64,000 nucleotides of DNA from Pseudomonas simiae (lineage in GTDB: Bacteria > Pseudomonadota > Gammaproteobacteria > Pseudomonadales > Pseudomonadaceae). Every line of letters begins with the position of its first letter. The first letter of the stretch is position 1. Shown piece by piece: positions 1-7,449 of the stretch. A program made the translations under genes and the position numbers. The notes beneath the pieces are model-generated. The model saw nothing but the letters and a program-made list of their open reading frames with translations, did no database searches and was not told where the DNA came from. The stretch is taken from NCBI RefSeq assembly GCF_900111895.1, contig NZ_FOKB01000003.1, positions 596,869-660,868 on the forward strand, given 5' to 3'.

Positions 1-1
1 G

Positions 2-196
2 GACAACCGTTCGTTCAGGCTGAATTTCGAAGTGATGTTGCTGACGGTCGACGAGGCCTTCGCCAAGGAAGTCGAACACATGCTGCTGGACGACTTCTCC
101 CTGGCCCATGAAGTCAGCCAGGCAGAAAGCCGCGAAACCCGCCGCCTTCAACAACTGGGCATGCGGGTTGCGCGGCTGATTTCACCGATTTTGTAA
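2..196 (+). CDS. cls: Cardiolipin synthase, C-terminal end (partial)
   Basis: Open frame running in from the window edge for 64 residues to a TAA stop; the start and both HKD motifs lie outside the window. The visible part contains [12 protein letters not shown], matching the C-terminal part of phospholipase-D-type cardiolipin synthases just after the second HKD motif, and ends ARLISPIL. These membrane enzymes condense phosphatidylglycerol (or PG and PE) into cardiolipin. The convergent neighbour is a cyclopropane fatty acid synthase, a cls-cfa adjacency I recall from P. putida near oriC. Assignment rests on a short C-terminal stretch only. Confidence 0.7.
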   Translation, partial: DNRSFRLNFEVMLLTVDEAFAKEVEHMLLDDFSLAHEVSQAESRETRRLQQLGMRVARLISPIL

Positions 197-201
197 CCCA
201 C

Positions 202-1386
202 TCAACGGTAGATATCTTCCCGTGTCCAAGGCAGGTCATGGCTGCCATCGGCATGGGGTTTCACCGCCAGAATCTGGTGCAGGTTGATCCAGCCCCGCGC
301 AAACGCATACGCACAACCCGCCAGGTACAGCCGCCAGATGCGCAACGCTTGCTCCGGCACCATTTTCGCCGCCGCTTCAAGGTTGTCTTCCAGGCGCTCG
401 CTCCAATGGTCCAAGGTGCGCGCGTAGTGCAGGCGCAGGCTTTCGACGTCGACCACTTCCAGCCCGACTTCGCTGATCTCGGCCGTCATCATCGCCAAAT
501 GCGGCAGTTCGCCGTTGGGGAACACGTAACGCTCGATGAACTCCCCGGCGCCGCGCCCTACAGGACGACCGTCGGTGTGCTTGGCGGTAATGCCGTGGTT
601 CATCACCAGGCCGCCTTCGCGCACCGCGCCGAACAGGATCTTGCAGTACTCCGCCAGGTTGGCGTGGCCGACGTGTTCGAACATACCCACGCTGACCACT
701 TTGTCGAAACGGCCGTCTTGCGGCAGGTCACGGTAGTCGAGCAATTGCAGGTCCACCTGTTCTTCCAGGCCTTCGGCTTTGACCCGTTCCCGCGCCAGCG
801 CCAACTGCTCCCGGCTCAGGGTGATGCCAAACACCTTGACCCCGAATTCCCGCGCAGCAAACCGCGCCAGCCCGCCCCAGCCACAGCCGACATCGAGCAA
901 GTACTCACCTGGCTGCAACCGCAACTTGCGGCACAGGTGGCGGAATTTGTCTTGTTGGGCCTGATCGATGGATTCGCTGCCGGTTTCGAAATAACCGCAG
1001 GAGTACGCCATGTCCTGGTCCAGCCACAGCTGGTAGAACTCATTGGACAGGTCGTAATGGTAGGAAATAGCCGCTGCGTCAGTGGCCTTGTCGTGGATCG
1101 AGCGCACCGGACGACTCCCCTCGTCGTCTGCGATCAGGGCGTGACTCAATTCATCACAAACCCGGATGACCTCGGAGATGGAGCCTTCCAGCTCCAACTT
1201 TCCCTCGACGAAGGCTTCGCCCAGTGAATCGAGCGTTGGATGGGACAGCTGGGTCACGACCGTGGGGTCCTTCACCACGATGGTCACACTGGGCTCGGGG
1301 CCCAAGTTGAATTCATGGCCGTCCCAGAGTCGAAGACGCAGCGGTAGCTGAAGATTCTGTAAGGCCGGTGGAAGTTGCGCGAGCAT
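202..1386 (-). CDS. cfaB: Cyclopropane-fatty-acyl-phospholipid synthase
   Basis: A 394-residue SAM-dependent methyltransferase that adds a methylene group across the double bond of unsaturated acyl chains in membrane phospholipids. Visible motifs are the CFA signature around HYDLSNEFYQLWLD (residues 110-123), YSCGYF (128-133) and the SAM-binding glycine loop LDVGCGWGG (164-172). Length fits the family (about 380-395 residues). The start ATG is preceded by AAGGGGGGA, an excellent ribosome binding site. It converges on the cls end with only 5 bases between stops. Upstream on the minus strand is CTAACCT, which resembles a stationary-phase (RpoS) -10 element; the P. putida homologue cfaB is known to be RpoS dependent, but control here is inferred. 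The symbol follows the P. putida homologue by position and similarity. Confidence 0.88.
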   Translation of the reverse strand: MLAQLPPALQNLQLPLRLRLWDGHEFNLGPEPSVTIVVKDPTVVTQLSHPTLDSLGEAFVEGKLELEGSISEVIRVCDELSHALIADDEGSRPVRSIHDKATDAAAISYHYDLSNEFYQLWLDQDMAYSCGYFETGSESIDQAQQDKFRHLCRKLRLQPGEYLLDVGCGWGGLARFAAREFGVKVFGITLSREQLALARERVKAEGLEEQVDLQLLDYRDLPQDGRFDKVVSVGMFEHVGHANLAEYCKILFGAVREGGLVMNHGITAKHTDGRPVGRGAGEFIERYVFPNGELPHLAMMTAEISEVGLEVVDVESLRLHYARTLDHWSERLEDNLEAAAKMVPEQALRIWRLYLAGCAYAFARGWINLHQILAVKPHADGSHDLPWTREDIYR

Positions 1387-1473
1387 GGATGATCCCCCCT
1401 TGTTTCAGACGTCTGCTGAGAGGTTAGACCATCCGAAGACAAAGTAGGAGGCTATCGATTTGATAGCGCTCTA

Positions 1474-2262
1474 CTATGGGGCTCGGCGCTCGAGCAACCC
1501 GTCCTGGACCCATTGCTTCAGCCATGTGACGGCCTGCAGTGGCGCACCCTCTGCATGAGTGACTGCCAACTCGGCGCACAGTTCGGCAAAGCTCCAACCG
1601 GTGGTCGCCATTCCTGTCAAGGCAGAGGCTTCGGCGGGCTCCAGGCTACGGTAATGGCAGACATTCTGATGGCGCCACACCAGGCACATCTGCGCCGGGG
1701 CTAGCGTGTGGCTGTCGGGGAAGTCGGATTCGTCCTTGCTGGCACGCCAGATGGCTACGCTGTTGAACCGGCACAGCAGCGGTTGCACCGAGGGCGCCAG
1801 GGAGACCTGCAACACCGGCCACGCGTCGGGCGGCAACGACGCCATGTCGTTCAGCGTCAGCGGTTCACCCTGCGGCGCATCAAATGCCAGGGTAAACGCC
1901 CATTCCAAGCGCGCCAGCTCCGCCAATGGCGCACTCTGCTCCACCCTCCAATGCTCAAGGATAAACGCCGGGAAACGCTCGCCCAGCCAGCGCAGGCTGT
2001 AATGAGCCGAGGGGTAGCGACGCAGGTAAGCCTCGGTCAACGCGGCAAACTCGTCATCGCCCAACCAATAAAGGAGGGCGCTGAAGTCATGCCGCAAGAC
2101 TTCCTGCAACCGTGAGAGGTAGGCGTTGTGGTAAATCGCCAGGCCCGTGTCCACATCCAGCGTCGGCCCGCCGAGCAACGTGGCGGCGAAGTCACTGCGG
2201 GCAGTCGAGGTTTCCGTCAGCAGGTGCTGTTCGAAGGCCAACTGCCAATCGGTCAGGCGCAT
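1474..2262 (-). CDS. bufC: BufC/HvfC-type partner protein (DUF2063)
   Basis: A 262-residue protein whose first ~110 residues match the DUF2063 N-terminal domain (LAIYHNAYLSRLQEVL, then a region with YLRRYPSAHYSLRWLG). In bufferin clusters this protein (BufC, also HvfC/MbnC-like) partners the MNIO enzyme and helps present the precursor peptide for cysteine modification. Its start lies inside the end of bufB (10-base overlap), so the two are probably translationally coupled. It is the last gene of the bufA-bufB-bufC set. The C-terminal half is less conserved. The family was once described as a putative DNA-binding domain; the partner-protein role is the current view and fits the neighbours. Confidence 0.85.
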   Translation of the reverse strand: MRLTDWQLAFEQHLLTETSTARSDFAATLLGGPTLDVDTGLAIYHNAYLSRLQEVLRHDFSALLYWLGDDEFAALTEAYLRRYPSAHYSLRWLGERFPAFILEHWRVEQSAPLAELARLEWAFTLAFDAPQGEPLTLNDMASLPPDAWPVLQVSLAPSVQPLLCRFNSVAIWRASKDESDFPDSHTLAPAQMCLVWRHQNVCHYRSLEPAEASALTGMATTGWSFAELCAELAVTHAEGAPLQAVTWLKQWVQDGLLERRAP

Positions 2263-3098
2263 AACGGCCTCCTGGCCAGTGCCGTCGCGCCCAGTTCACG
2301 GGCCTTGTTCAGTTCGGTGAGCAGCTCTTCAAAGGGTGGGAAATGGTCGTCCCGCTCCAGCAGCGTCGACACGGGTCCCAGATGTTCAAGCGTCTGTTGG
2401 TAAAGCGCCCACACCGGGTCACACACCGGATGGTCATGGGTGTCGACCACGTAGTCGCCATAATCCATATGCCCCGCCAGATGCAGTTGGCGGATACTCT
2501 CCGGTGGCAGGTTGCGGATAAACGTCCAGGCGTCGAAGCCATGATTGCGCGAGCTGACGTACACATTGTTGACGTCCAGCAACAGCTGGCAGCCCGACAG
2601 GTGGGCCAAGGCATTGAGGAATTCCCATTCGGTGAATTCGTCCGCTTTCGAACGCACATAACTGGAGACGTTTTCCAGCACCAACGGGCGTTGCAGCACG
2701 TCCTGCACCTGGAGCACACGGGCGGCCACGTGGTAGAGGCTTTCTTCGGTGTAGGGCAGCGGCAGCAGGTCATGCAACTGGTGGGCGCTGCCGCGGCTCC
2801 AGCACAGGTGATCGGACACCCACGCCGGCTGGATACGCTCAGCGAGCTGTTTGATCTGCTGCAGGTAATCGGTATCGAGGGGATGGGGCCCGCCGATGGA
2901 CAGGGACACACCGTGCATCACCAGGGGATAGCGCTCGGCTATCGCATCCAGGTAATACAAGGCTTTACCGCCCTGGACCAGGTAATTCTCGGAGATCACT
3001 TCGAACCAATCCACAGGTGGCGATTGTTCAAGGATCTGCTGGTAGTACTCGCTGCGTAAACCCAGGCCGTAACCGAGGCTCGGAAGAGAGGTAGGCAT
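2253..3098 (-). CDS. bufB: MNIO family iron-dependent RiPP oxidase (DUF692/UPF0276)
   Basis: A 281-residue DUF692 protein of the multinuclear non-haem iron oxidative (MNIO) family, a TIM-barrel that modifies cysteines in ribosomally made peptides. Seen in the sequence: WFEVISENYL near the N-terminus, HGVSLSIGGPHPLD, SDHLCWS, NVSSYV, LLLDVNNVYV and HLAGH, the conserved His/Asp/Glu blocks of the family. I chose the ATG at 3098 rather than upstream starts because AGGAG sits 7-8 bases before it and the upstream extension has no domain. It follows bufA by 65 bases and overlaps bufC. Predicted substrate: the Cys-rich BufA peptide encoded just upstream. Confidence 0.9.
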   Translation of the reverse strand: MPTSLPSLGYGLGLRSEYYQQILEQSPPVDWFEVISENYLVQGGKALYYLDAIAERYPLVMHGVSLSIGGPHPLDTDYLQQIKQLAERIQPAWVSDHLCWSRGSAHQLHDLLPLPYTEESLYHVAARVLQVQDVLQRPLVLENVSSYVRSKADEFTEWEFLNALAHLSGCQLLLDVNNVYVSSRNHGFDAWTFIRNLPPESIRQLHLAGHMDYGDYVVDTHDHPVCDPVWALYQQTLEHLGPVSTLLERDDHFPPFEELLTELNKARELGATALARRPLCA

Positions 3099-3163
3099 AA
3101 GACACTCCTGGGAAAGTGTCCGCAGCGGTGTGGGCGACCGCTGCGGGTGCACTGAGCTGTCGG

Positions 3164-3418
3164 TTATTCGCCGACTTTGCCGCCAGCCTTGGTGCAGGCA
3201 TCGGCACTGGCCATCGCCTTGAAGCCCTGGCCTTTGCAAGAACCCTGGCCTTTACAGGCGTGGTCCTTGGTTTTGCAATCGTTCTGGCCTTTGCACGCGT
3301 TGATGCCGTAGCAGTGAACGGCGGTGTCGGCGGCTTGAGCCTGAGTGACAACACCGGCGAACAGGGTAGCGGCGGCCATTGCGAGAGCGGCACCGGCAGC
3401 AGCGGATTTGATGTTCAT
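3164..3418 (-). CDS. bufA: Bufferin-type Cys-rich RiPP precursor (DUF2282-like)
   Basis: An 84-residue exported peptide: a signal sequence ending near TQAQA (residues 25-29) followed by a mature part with six cysteines at 36, 42, 48, 55, 61 and 75, five of them spaced 6-7 residues apart in repeated CKGQ/CKTK contexts. This is the layout of BufA-type bufferins, whose cysteines are modified by BufB and which bind copper in the periplasm. The ATG at 3418 has AGGA 8 bases upstream; a start five codons earlier has a poorer site. The 115-base gap upstream contains TGTAAC followed 16 bases on by CTCACT, which could be an ECF-type promoter; that is a weak guess. Copper binding is inferred from the family. 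Confidence 0.85.
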   Translation of the reverse strand: MNIKSAAAGAALAMAAATLFAGVVTQAQAADTAVHCYGINACKGQNDCKTKDHACKGQGSCKGQGFKAMASADACTKAGGKVGE

Positions 3419-3533
3419 TGTTGTATTCCTCATGATCGTAGGGGTGTCGGTCCGAACGGGTTGTTCAGTCTCGACACACCACTAGAGTGAGGCCCCTCAT
3501 CGGCGTTACAGCGGTGTGCAAATATTTCTGAAA

Positions 3534-5420
3534 TTACTCTTCAAGCTTCAAAAGCGGTTCCTGAAAGCGCAGTAACCGCCCCGCGTTTCCCAGTACCAGC
3601 AAAGTGCTGAGGTTATGCAACACCGCTGCAATCATGGCGCCCGCCGCACCCAACCAGCCGAAAGCGGCGAACACGACAATGGCCAAGGTCCAGCCCAGGC
3701 CGATGATCACGTTGACCTGCAAAGTCTGCCGACACTGGCGACTCAAGCGCACACACGTGCCCAGGCGTCGCAAGTCGCTGCCGATCAGCACCACGTCCGC
3801 AGACGCCAGGGCAATATCCGCCCCACCCGCGCCCATGGCCACGCCAACCACACCGGCCTTGAGCGCCAGGGAGTCGTTGATGCCGTCGCCCACCACCATC
3901 GGGCGGAAGCCGTTGCTGATCTCACCCAACACGCGGTTGAGCTTGTCTTCGGGCAAGGCCTGGGCTTCGACATCGCTGATGCCTACCTCCAGCGCCAGGC
4001 TGTTGGCCACGCTTTGGCGATCGCCGGTGAGCAGCAGTTGGCGACCGAGGCCAAGGTCACGCAGCTCTTGCAGAGCCTGGCGTGCCTCCGGCTTGACGCT
4101 GTCGGCCAGCAGCAACCAGGCGAGAAACTGCCCGTTCAGCGCCAGCCCGGCGATGGGGCCATCGTGATTCGGCACGGCGGTGGTGGTGATACCCAGTTGC
4201 TCAAACAATTCCGGCCGACCCAAGGCCGCTTCACCCCGATCAGTCTGCGCCACTACCCCCAAGCCCTGACGCTCACGAATATCCGTCAACACCAACAGCT
4301 GTTCCTGTGTTGCCAAACCCGCCAACGCCCGACTGACCGGATGGCTGCTGGCGGAGCCGAGACTGGCCGCCAGGTTGAGCAGCACCTGCCGATCCGGCGC
4401 AGTGGTTTCGATGGAGTGCAGGCGCAAGGTGCCGAAGGTCAGCGTCCCGGTCTTATCGACCACCAATGAGGTCAGGTCCGCCAGCTCCTCCAGGAACGCG
4501 GAGCTGCGAATCAGGATTCCATGCCGCGCCGCGACGGCTATCCCGGCGATCGCGGTGGCTGGTGCCGACAGCACCAACGCGCACGGGCACGCCGCCACTA
4601 ACACGGCGAGCATCGCCTGGGCGTCGTTGGTCACGAACCAGGTCACCGCCGCCAGTAGCAACACCAGCACCATATAGCTGCCGGCATAGCGTTCCAGCAG
4701 CCGCGTAATCGGTGGCTTGGACCGCTCGGCGTTCTGCATCAACGCGATGACTTTGCCCAACGTGGACTCATTACCCGTGCGGGTCACTTGCAGGCGCAGC
4801 AGGCCGTCGAGATTGATCGCCCCACCAAACACCTGCACGCCCACACTGGCTTCCAACGGCACCGACTCACCGGTAATCGGCGCCGTATCCAGGCTCGCCT
4901 GGCCCGACAGCACCACGCCATCTGCCGGCACCCGATCACCGGCCCGCACTTCGACGACATCGCCGGTGTTCAGCGTGCCGTTATCCACTTCGACAATGCT
5001 GCCATCCGCCTGCACCAACCGCGCATGGCTGCGAGTCAGCTTGCCCAACGCGTGGATCGCTTCCTGGGAGCCGATCACGCTGCGCTCCTCCAGTACGTGA
5101 CCGAAGATCATGATGATCGGCAACAACGCGGCAGTCAGCAGATCGCCCGTCGCCCAGGCGCCGAGCATGGCCAGGGCGATCAGTTGGTCGGTGATGCCAT
5201 GCAGGCTGGGAAACCGCAGGCTGTACCAGGCCGAACGCATCACCGGCACGGCCACCAGCAACGACGCGACGCCCAGCAGGAGTTGGCTCACGCCGGATTG
5301 GTCCGGCGCCAGCCAGCGCCATGCCAGGCCCAGTACCAGCAAACCCAGGGCCAGCATCGCCAGGGTCAATTGCCGGGCAGCGCTGCGCTGCTCGGCGGAG
5401 GTCAGCATGGGTGCGCTCAT
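3534..5420 (-). CDS. P1B-type heavy-metal-transporting ATPase
   Basis: A 628-residue P-type ATPase. Visible motifs: TGES in the actuator domain, membrane CPC (Cys278-Pro-Cys280) in CPCALVLSAP, phosphorylation motif DKTGTLT with Asp322, the P1B HP dipeptide (SSHPVSRAL) and GDGIND. About eight membrane segments are present. There is no N-terminal HMA or Cys-rich metal domain; the first membrane segment begins near residue 20. CPCALVxSxP is typical of the Zn/Cd/Pb (P1B-2) group, but the last membrane segment reads LHNLSTLLVLGN, with His602 where P1B-2 members have Asp, so the metal is uncertain. The ATG overlaps the stop of the upstream SPFH gene (ATGA), so it is translationally coupled to the SPFH operon. 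bufA lies 115 bases downstream on the same strand. Confidence 0.88.
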   Translation of the reverse strand: MSAPMLTSAEQRSAARQLTLAMLALGLLVLGLAWRWLAPDQSGVSQLLLGVASLLVAVPVMRSAWYSLRFPSLHGITDQLIALAMLGAWATGDLLTAALLPIIMIFGHVLEERSVIGSQEAIHALGKLTRSHARLVQADGSIVEVDNGTLNTGDVVEVRAGDRVPADGVVLSGQASLDTAPITGESVPLEASVGVQVFGGAINLDGLLRLQVTRTGNESTLGKVIALMQNAERSKPPITRLLERYAGSYMVLVLLLAAVTWFVTNDAQAMLAVLVAACPCALVLSAPATAIAGIAVAARHGILIRSSAFLEELADLTSLVVDKTGTLTFGTLRLHSIETTAPDRQVLLNLAASLGSASSHPVSRALAGLATQEQLLVLTDIRERQGLGVVAQTDRGEAALGRPELFEQLGITTTAVPNHDGPIAGLALNGQFLAWLLLADSVKPEARQALQELRDLGLGRQLLLTGDRQSVANSLALEVGISDVEAQALPEDKLNRVLGEISNGFRPMVVGDGINDSLALKAGVVGVAMGAGGADIALASADVVLIGSDLRRLGTCVRLSRQCRQTLQVNVIIGLGWTLAIVVFAAFGWLGAAGAMIAAVLHNLSTLLVLGNAGRLLRFQEPLLKLEE

Positions 5421-6451
5421 TGTTCGGCTCCCTGAATGATCAAGCGGGAGTCGTCTTTCGGATCCACCGTGGTCACGGCACCGGCCTGGCCGAGAATCTT
5501 CGGCAAGCGCTCACGGTACAGGCGCAGCAACAGGCCCGGGTCTTTCACTTGGGCCAGGCTAACAACGGTCGCGGTTTGCGCCTGGGCATTGGCCAGACGT
5601 TCGCTGGCCTGGGCGTGGGCGACTTGCACCAGGCGGTCGGCCTGCTGGGTCGCTGTCTGGGTGAGTTTTTCCGCGTCGGTGCGCGCATTGGCCACGGCCT
5701 TGTCGGCTTGCTGGCTGGCAGTCAGCACGGCGTTGAACGCATTCACCGCCGGGCCCGGCAGGCTCGATTGCACGTCGACACGGGTCACTTCGATGCCCAG
5801 CCCCAAACCAGTGGACGCCAACTCCGTAAGGCGTTTATTGATGCCTTGCACCAAGTCGCCGCGCAACCGCTCACGGCGTTCAGCGGCGCCGTTGTCGGTG
5901 CCGATCAACTCGGGGCGCGCGACCAAAATAGTATCCAAGTCCCGCGCCGCTGTGAGGGCTACCGCGCTGCGCGTCACCACCCGATCCAGGGCCGGCAGCA
6001 CATGATCGCCCTGCAACACAAACGCATAGGGCTCGGTGACCTTGTAGAACACCCGCACATCCAGTTGCACCACACCGGCATCGCCCGTCAGCAGGTAACC
6101 GGAACCGGCCAACGCATCACTCAATGGCGTCGCGAAACTGGCCACACGGTCGGCCTGGATCGCTGCGTCGGAGCGCAGCAGGTTCTCCACGCGGCGTTCG
6201 ATCACGCGGTCAGCAGCCGGCAGCAGTACCACTTGCTCGAACGGCTGCGGCCACGCCACCAACAACCCGGCATTCTGGATACGGTCGAGCGCGCCGAAAT
6301 GCAGGACTACCGCGCGGTTCTGCGGGTCAATCTGACGCACATTGGAAAACGCCCAGGCCAGCGCCGCCAATACAGTCACCGCGTACAACGCCAGGAAGGC
6401 CAGGCGCCCGGCCTGGATCCATGGGCTGTCCGGGGTGTCACGCTCGGTCAT
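5417..6451 (-). CDS. SPFH/Band 7 membrane protein, HflK/HflC-like (third of three)
   Basis: A 344-residue protein with one N-terminal membrane segment (about residues 17-37), then a band-7 domain (VRQIDPQNRAVVLHFGAL onward) and an Ala/Gln-rich helical region (about 230-300). This is the plan of HflK/HflC, which form FtsH-modulating cages in the inner membrane. It is not in the usual hfq-hflX-hflK-hflC setting: it lies between another SPFH gene (ATGA overlap at 6448-6451) and a P1B ATPase gene (ATGA overlap at 5417-5420). The context suggests a membrane scaffold for the ATPase rather than FtsH control; that is inference. Databases may label it HflK or HflC. Confidence 0.8.
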   Translation of the reverse strand: MTERDTPDSPWIQAGRLAFLALYAVTVLAALAWAFSNVRQIDPQNRAVVLHFGALDRIQNAGLLVAWPQPFEQVVLLPAADRVIERRVENLLRSDAAIQADRVASFATPLSDALAGSGYLLTGDAGVVQLDVRVFYKVTEPYAFVLQGDHVLPALDRVVTRSAVALTAARDLDTILVARPELIGTDNGAAERRERLRGDLVQGINKRLTELASTGLGLGIEVTRVDVQSSLPGPAVNAFNAVLTASQQADKAVANARTDAEKLTQTATQQADRLVQVAHAQASERLANAQAQTATVVSLAQVKDPGLLLRLYRERLPKILGQAGAVTTVDPKDDSRLIIQGAEQ

Positions 6452-7437
6452 GGCTGGACATCCTTTGGCCCGTCCACCAAGGCGCGAAACGGTGCGGCGT
6501 CGGTGCGCAGGATGATCTTGGTGCCCGGTGTGACAACCGTGCCCAAGGTGTCCAGGGACCGCAGCAGGTTGTAAAGCTGCGGATTACCGGCGTAAGCGCG
6601 AGCATAAATCTGCGCCGCTTCGACCCGCGACTGGGCCTCGATATCGGCGGCCTTCACCGTGGCATCGGCCTGCACAATCCGCGCATCACGCTCGGCGGCG
6701 GAGCGGATCTGCGCAGCTTCACGCTTGCCCACGGCGGTGCGTTCGGTGGCAATGGTTTCACGCTCGGCACGCATGCGGTCGACGGTGGCGGTGAGGGTCA
6801 CCGACGGCAGGGTCAGGCGTTCAATGCCGACCTGGGCCACGCGCACACCGTAGGTAGTGAGCAATTGTTGATCAATCTGCTGGCGCAACTGTGCTTCGAA
6901 ATCAGCGATACGCACCTGGCTGGCGTCGGTGTTGATCAAGCTGGACAGGTCGAAGCTCGCCGCCGTGGTTTCCAGCGCCGAACCCACGAAGGTACGAATC
7001 TGCCGCGCCGCTTCATCCGGCTGGTTCTGCACCGCACGCATGAAGCGCTGCACGTTGTCCGCGTCGCCCTGTACCTGCCACGCCACGTACGCCTGCACGA
7101 TGATGCGCAGGCCGTCGCGGGTGCCCACATCCTGCAAGCCGCTGGAAGTGGTGCGCAGGCGCAAATCGACCGGGATCGCCGCTTCGAACGGCGCCGGCCA
7201 GCGCCAGCCCAGGCCCGGTTCCAGCAGCACCCGCGATGGGTTGCCGAAACGCGTGATCACCGTAGCTTCGCCGGATCGCACTTGCACCAGGCTGGCGGCG
7301 GCGACTGCAAACAGCACCAGCAACAGCGCCCAGGTCATACGCCGCCAGGGGAACGGGCCGGCAGCCTGTTCATCACCGTGATGATGGTGGTGGTGATGGC
7401 CGTGATGATGACCGTGATCGTGAGAATGAGCGCTCAA
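6448..7437 (-). CDS. SPFH/Band 7 membrane protein with His-rich N-terminal tail (HflC-like)
   Basis: A 329-residue SPFH protein. Residues 4-20 contain 13 histidines, including a run of seven, ahead of one membrane segment (about 34-50) and a band-7 domain starting near GEATVITRFGNP. The C-terminal part has the helical repeat and the GNPQLYNLLRSLDTL segment typical of HflC. The start is TTG: AAGGAG sits 8 bases before it and no ATG precedes the His-rich tail in frame. A cytoplasmic His-rich tail of this kind usually binds Zn, Ni or Co and is not part of ordinary HflC, which supports a metal role for the operon. It overlaps the next SPFH gene by 4 bases. Confidence 0.8.
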   Translation of the reverse strand: MSAHSHDHGHHHGHHHHHHHGDEQAAGPFPWRRMTWALLLVLFAVAAASLVQVRSGEATVITRFGNPSRVLLEPGLGWRWPAPFEAAIPVDLRLRTTSSGLQDVGTRDGLRIIVQAYVAWQVQGDADNVQRFMRAVQNQPDEAARQIRTFVGSALETTAASFDLSSLINTDASQVRIADFEAQLRQQIDQQLLTTYGVRVAQVGIERLTLPSVTLTATVDRMRAERETIATERTAVGKREAAQIRSAAERDARIVQADATVKAADIEAQSRVEAAQIYARAYAGNPQLYNLLRSLDTLGTVVTPGTKIILRTDAAPFRALVDGPKDVQP

Positions 7438-7449
7438 CAGACCGACTCC

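Noticed and set aside
238..1227. 329-codon open frame on the plus strand across the cyclopropane synthase gene
   Set aside because: Antisense; the minus-strand protein has clear CFA and SAM motifs and an excellent ribosome binding site.
3099..3239. 47-residue N-terminal extension of BufB
   Set aside because: It overlaps the bufA 3' end and lacks a ribosome binding site, whereas AGGAG precedes the ATG at 3098.
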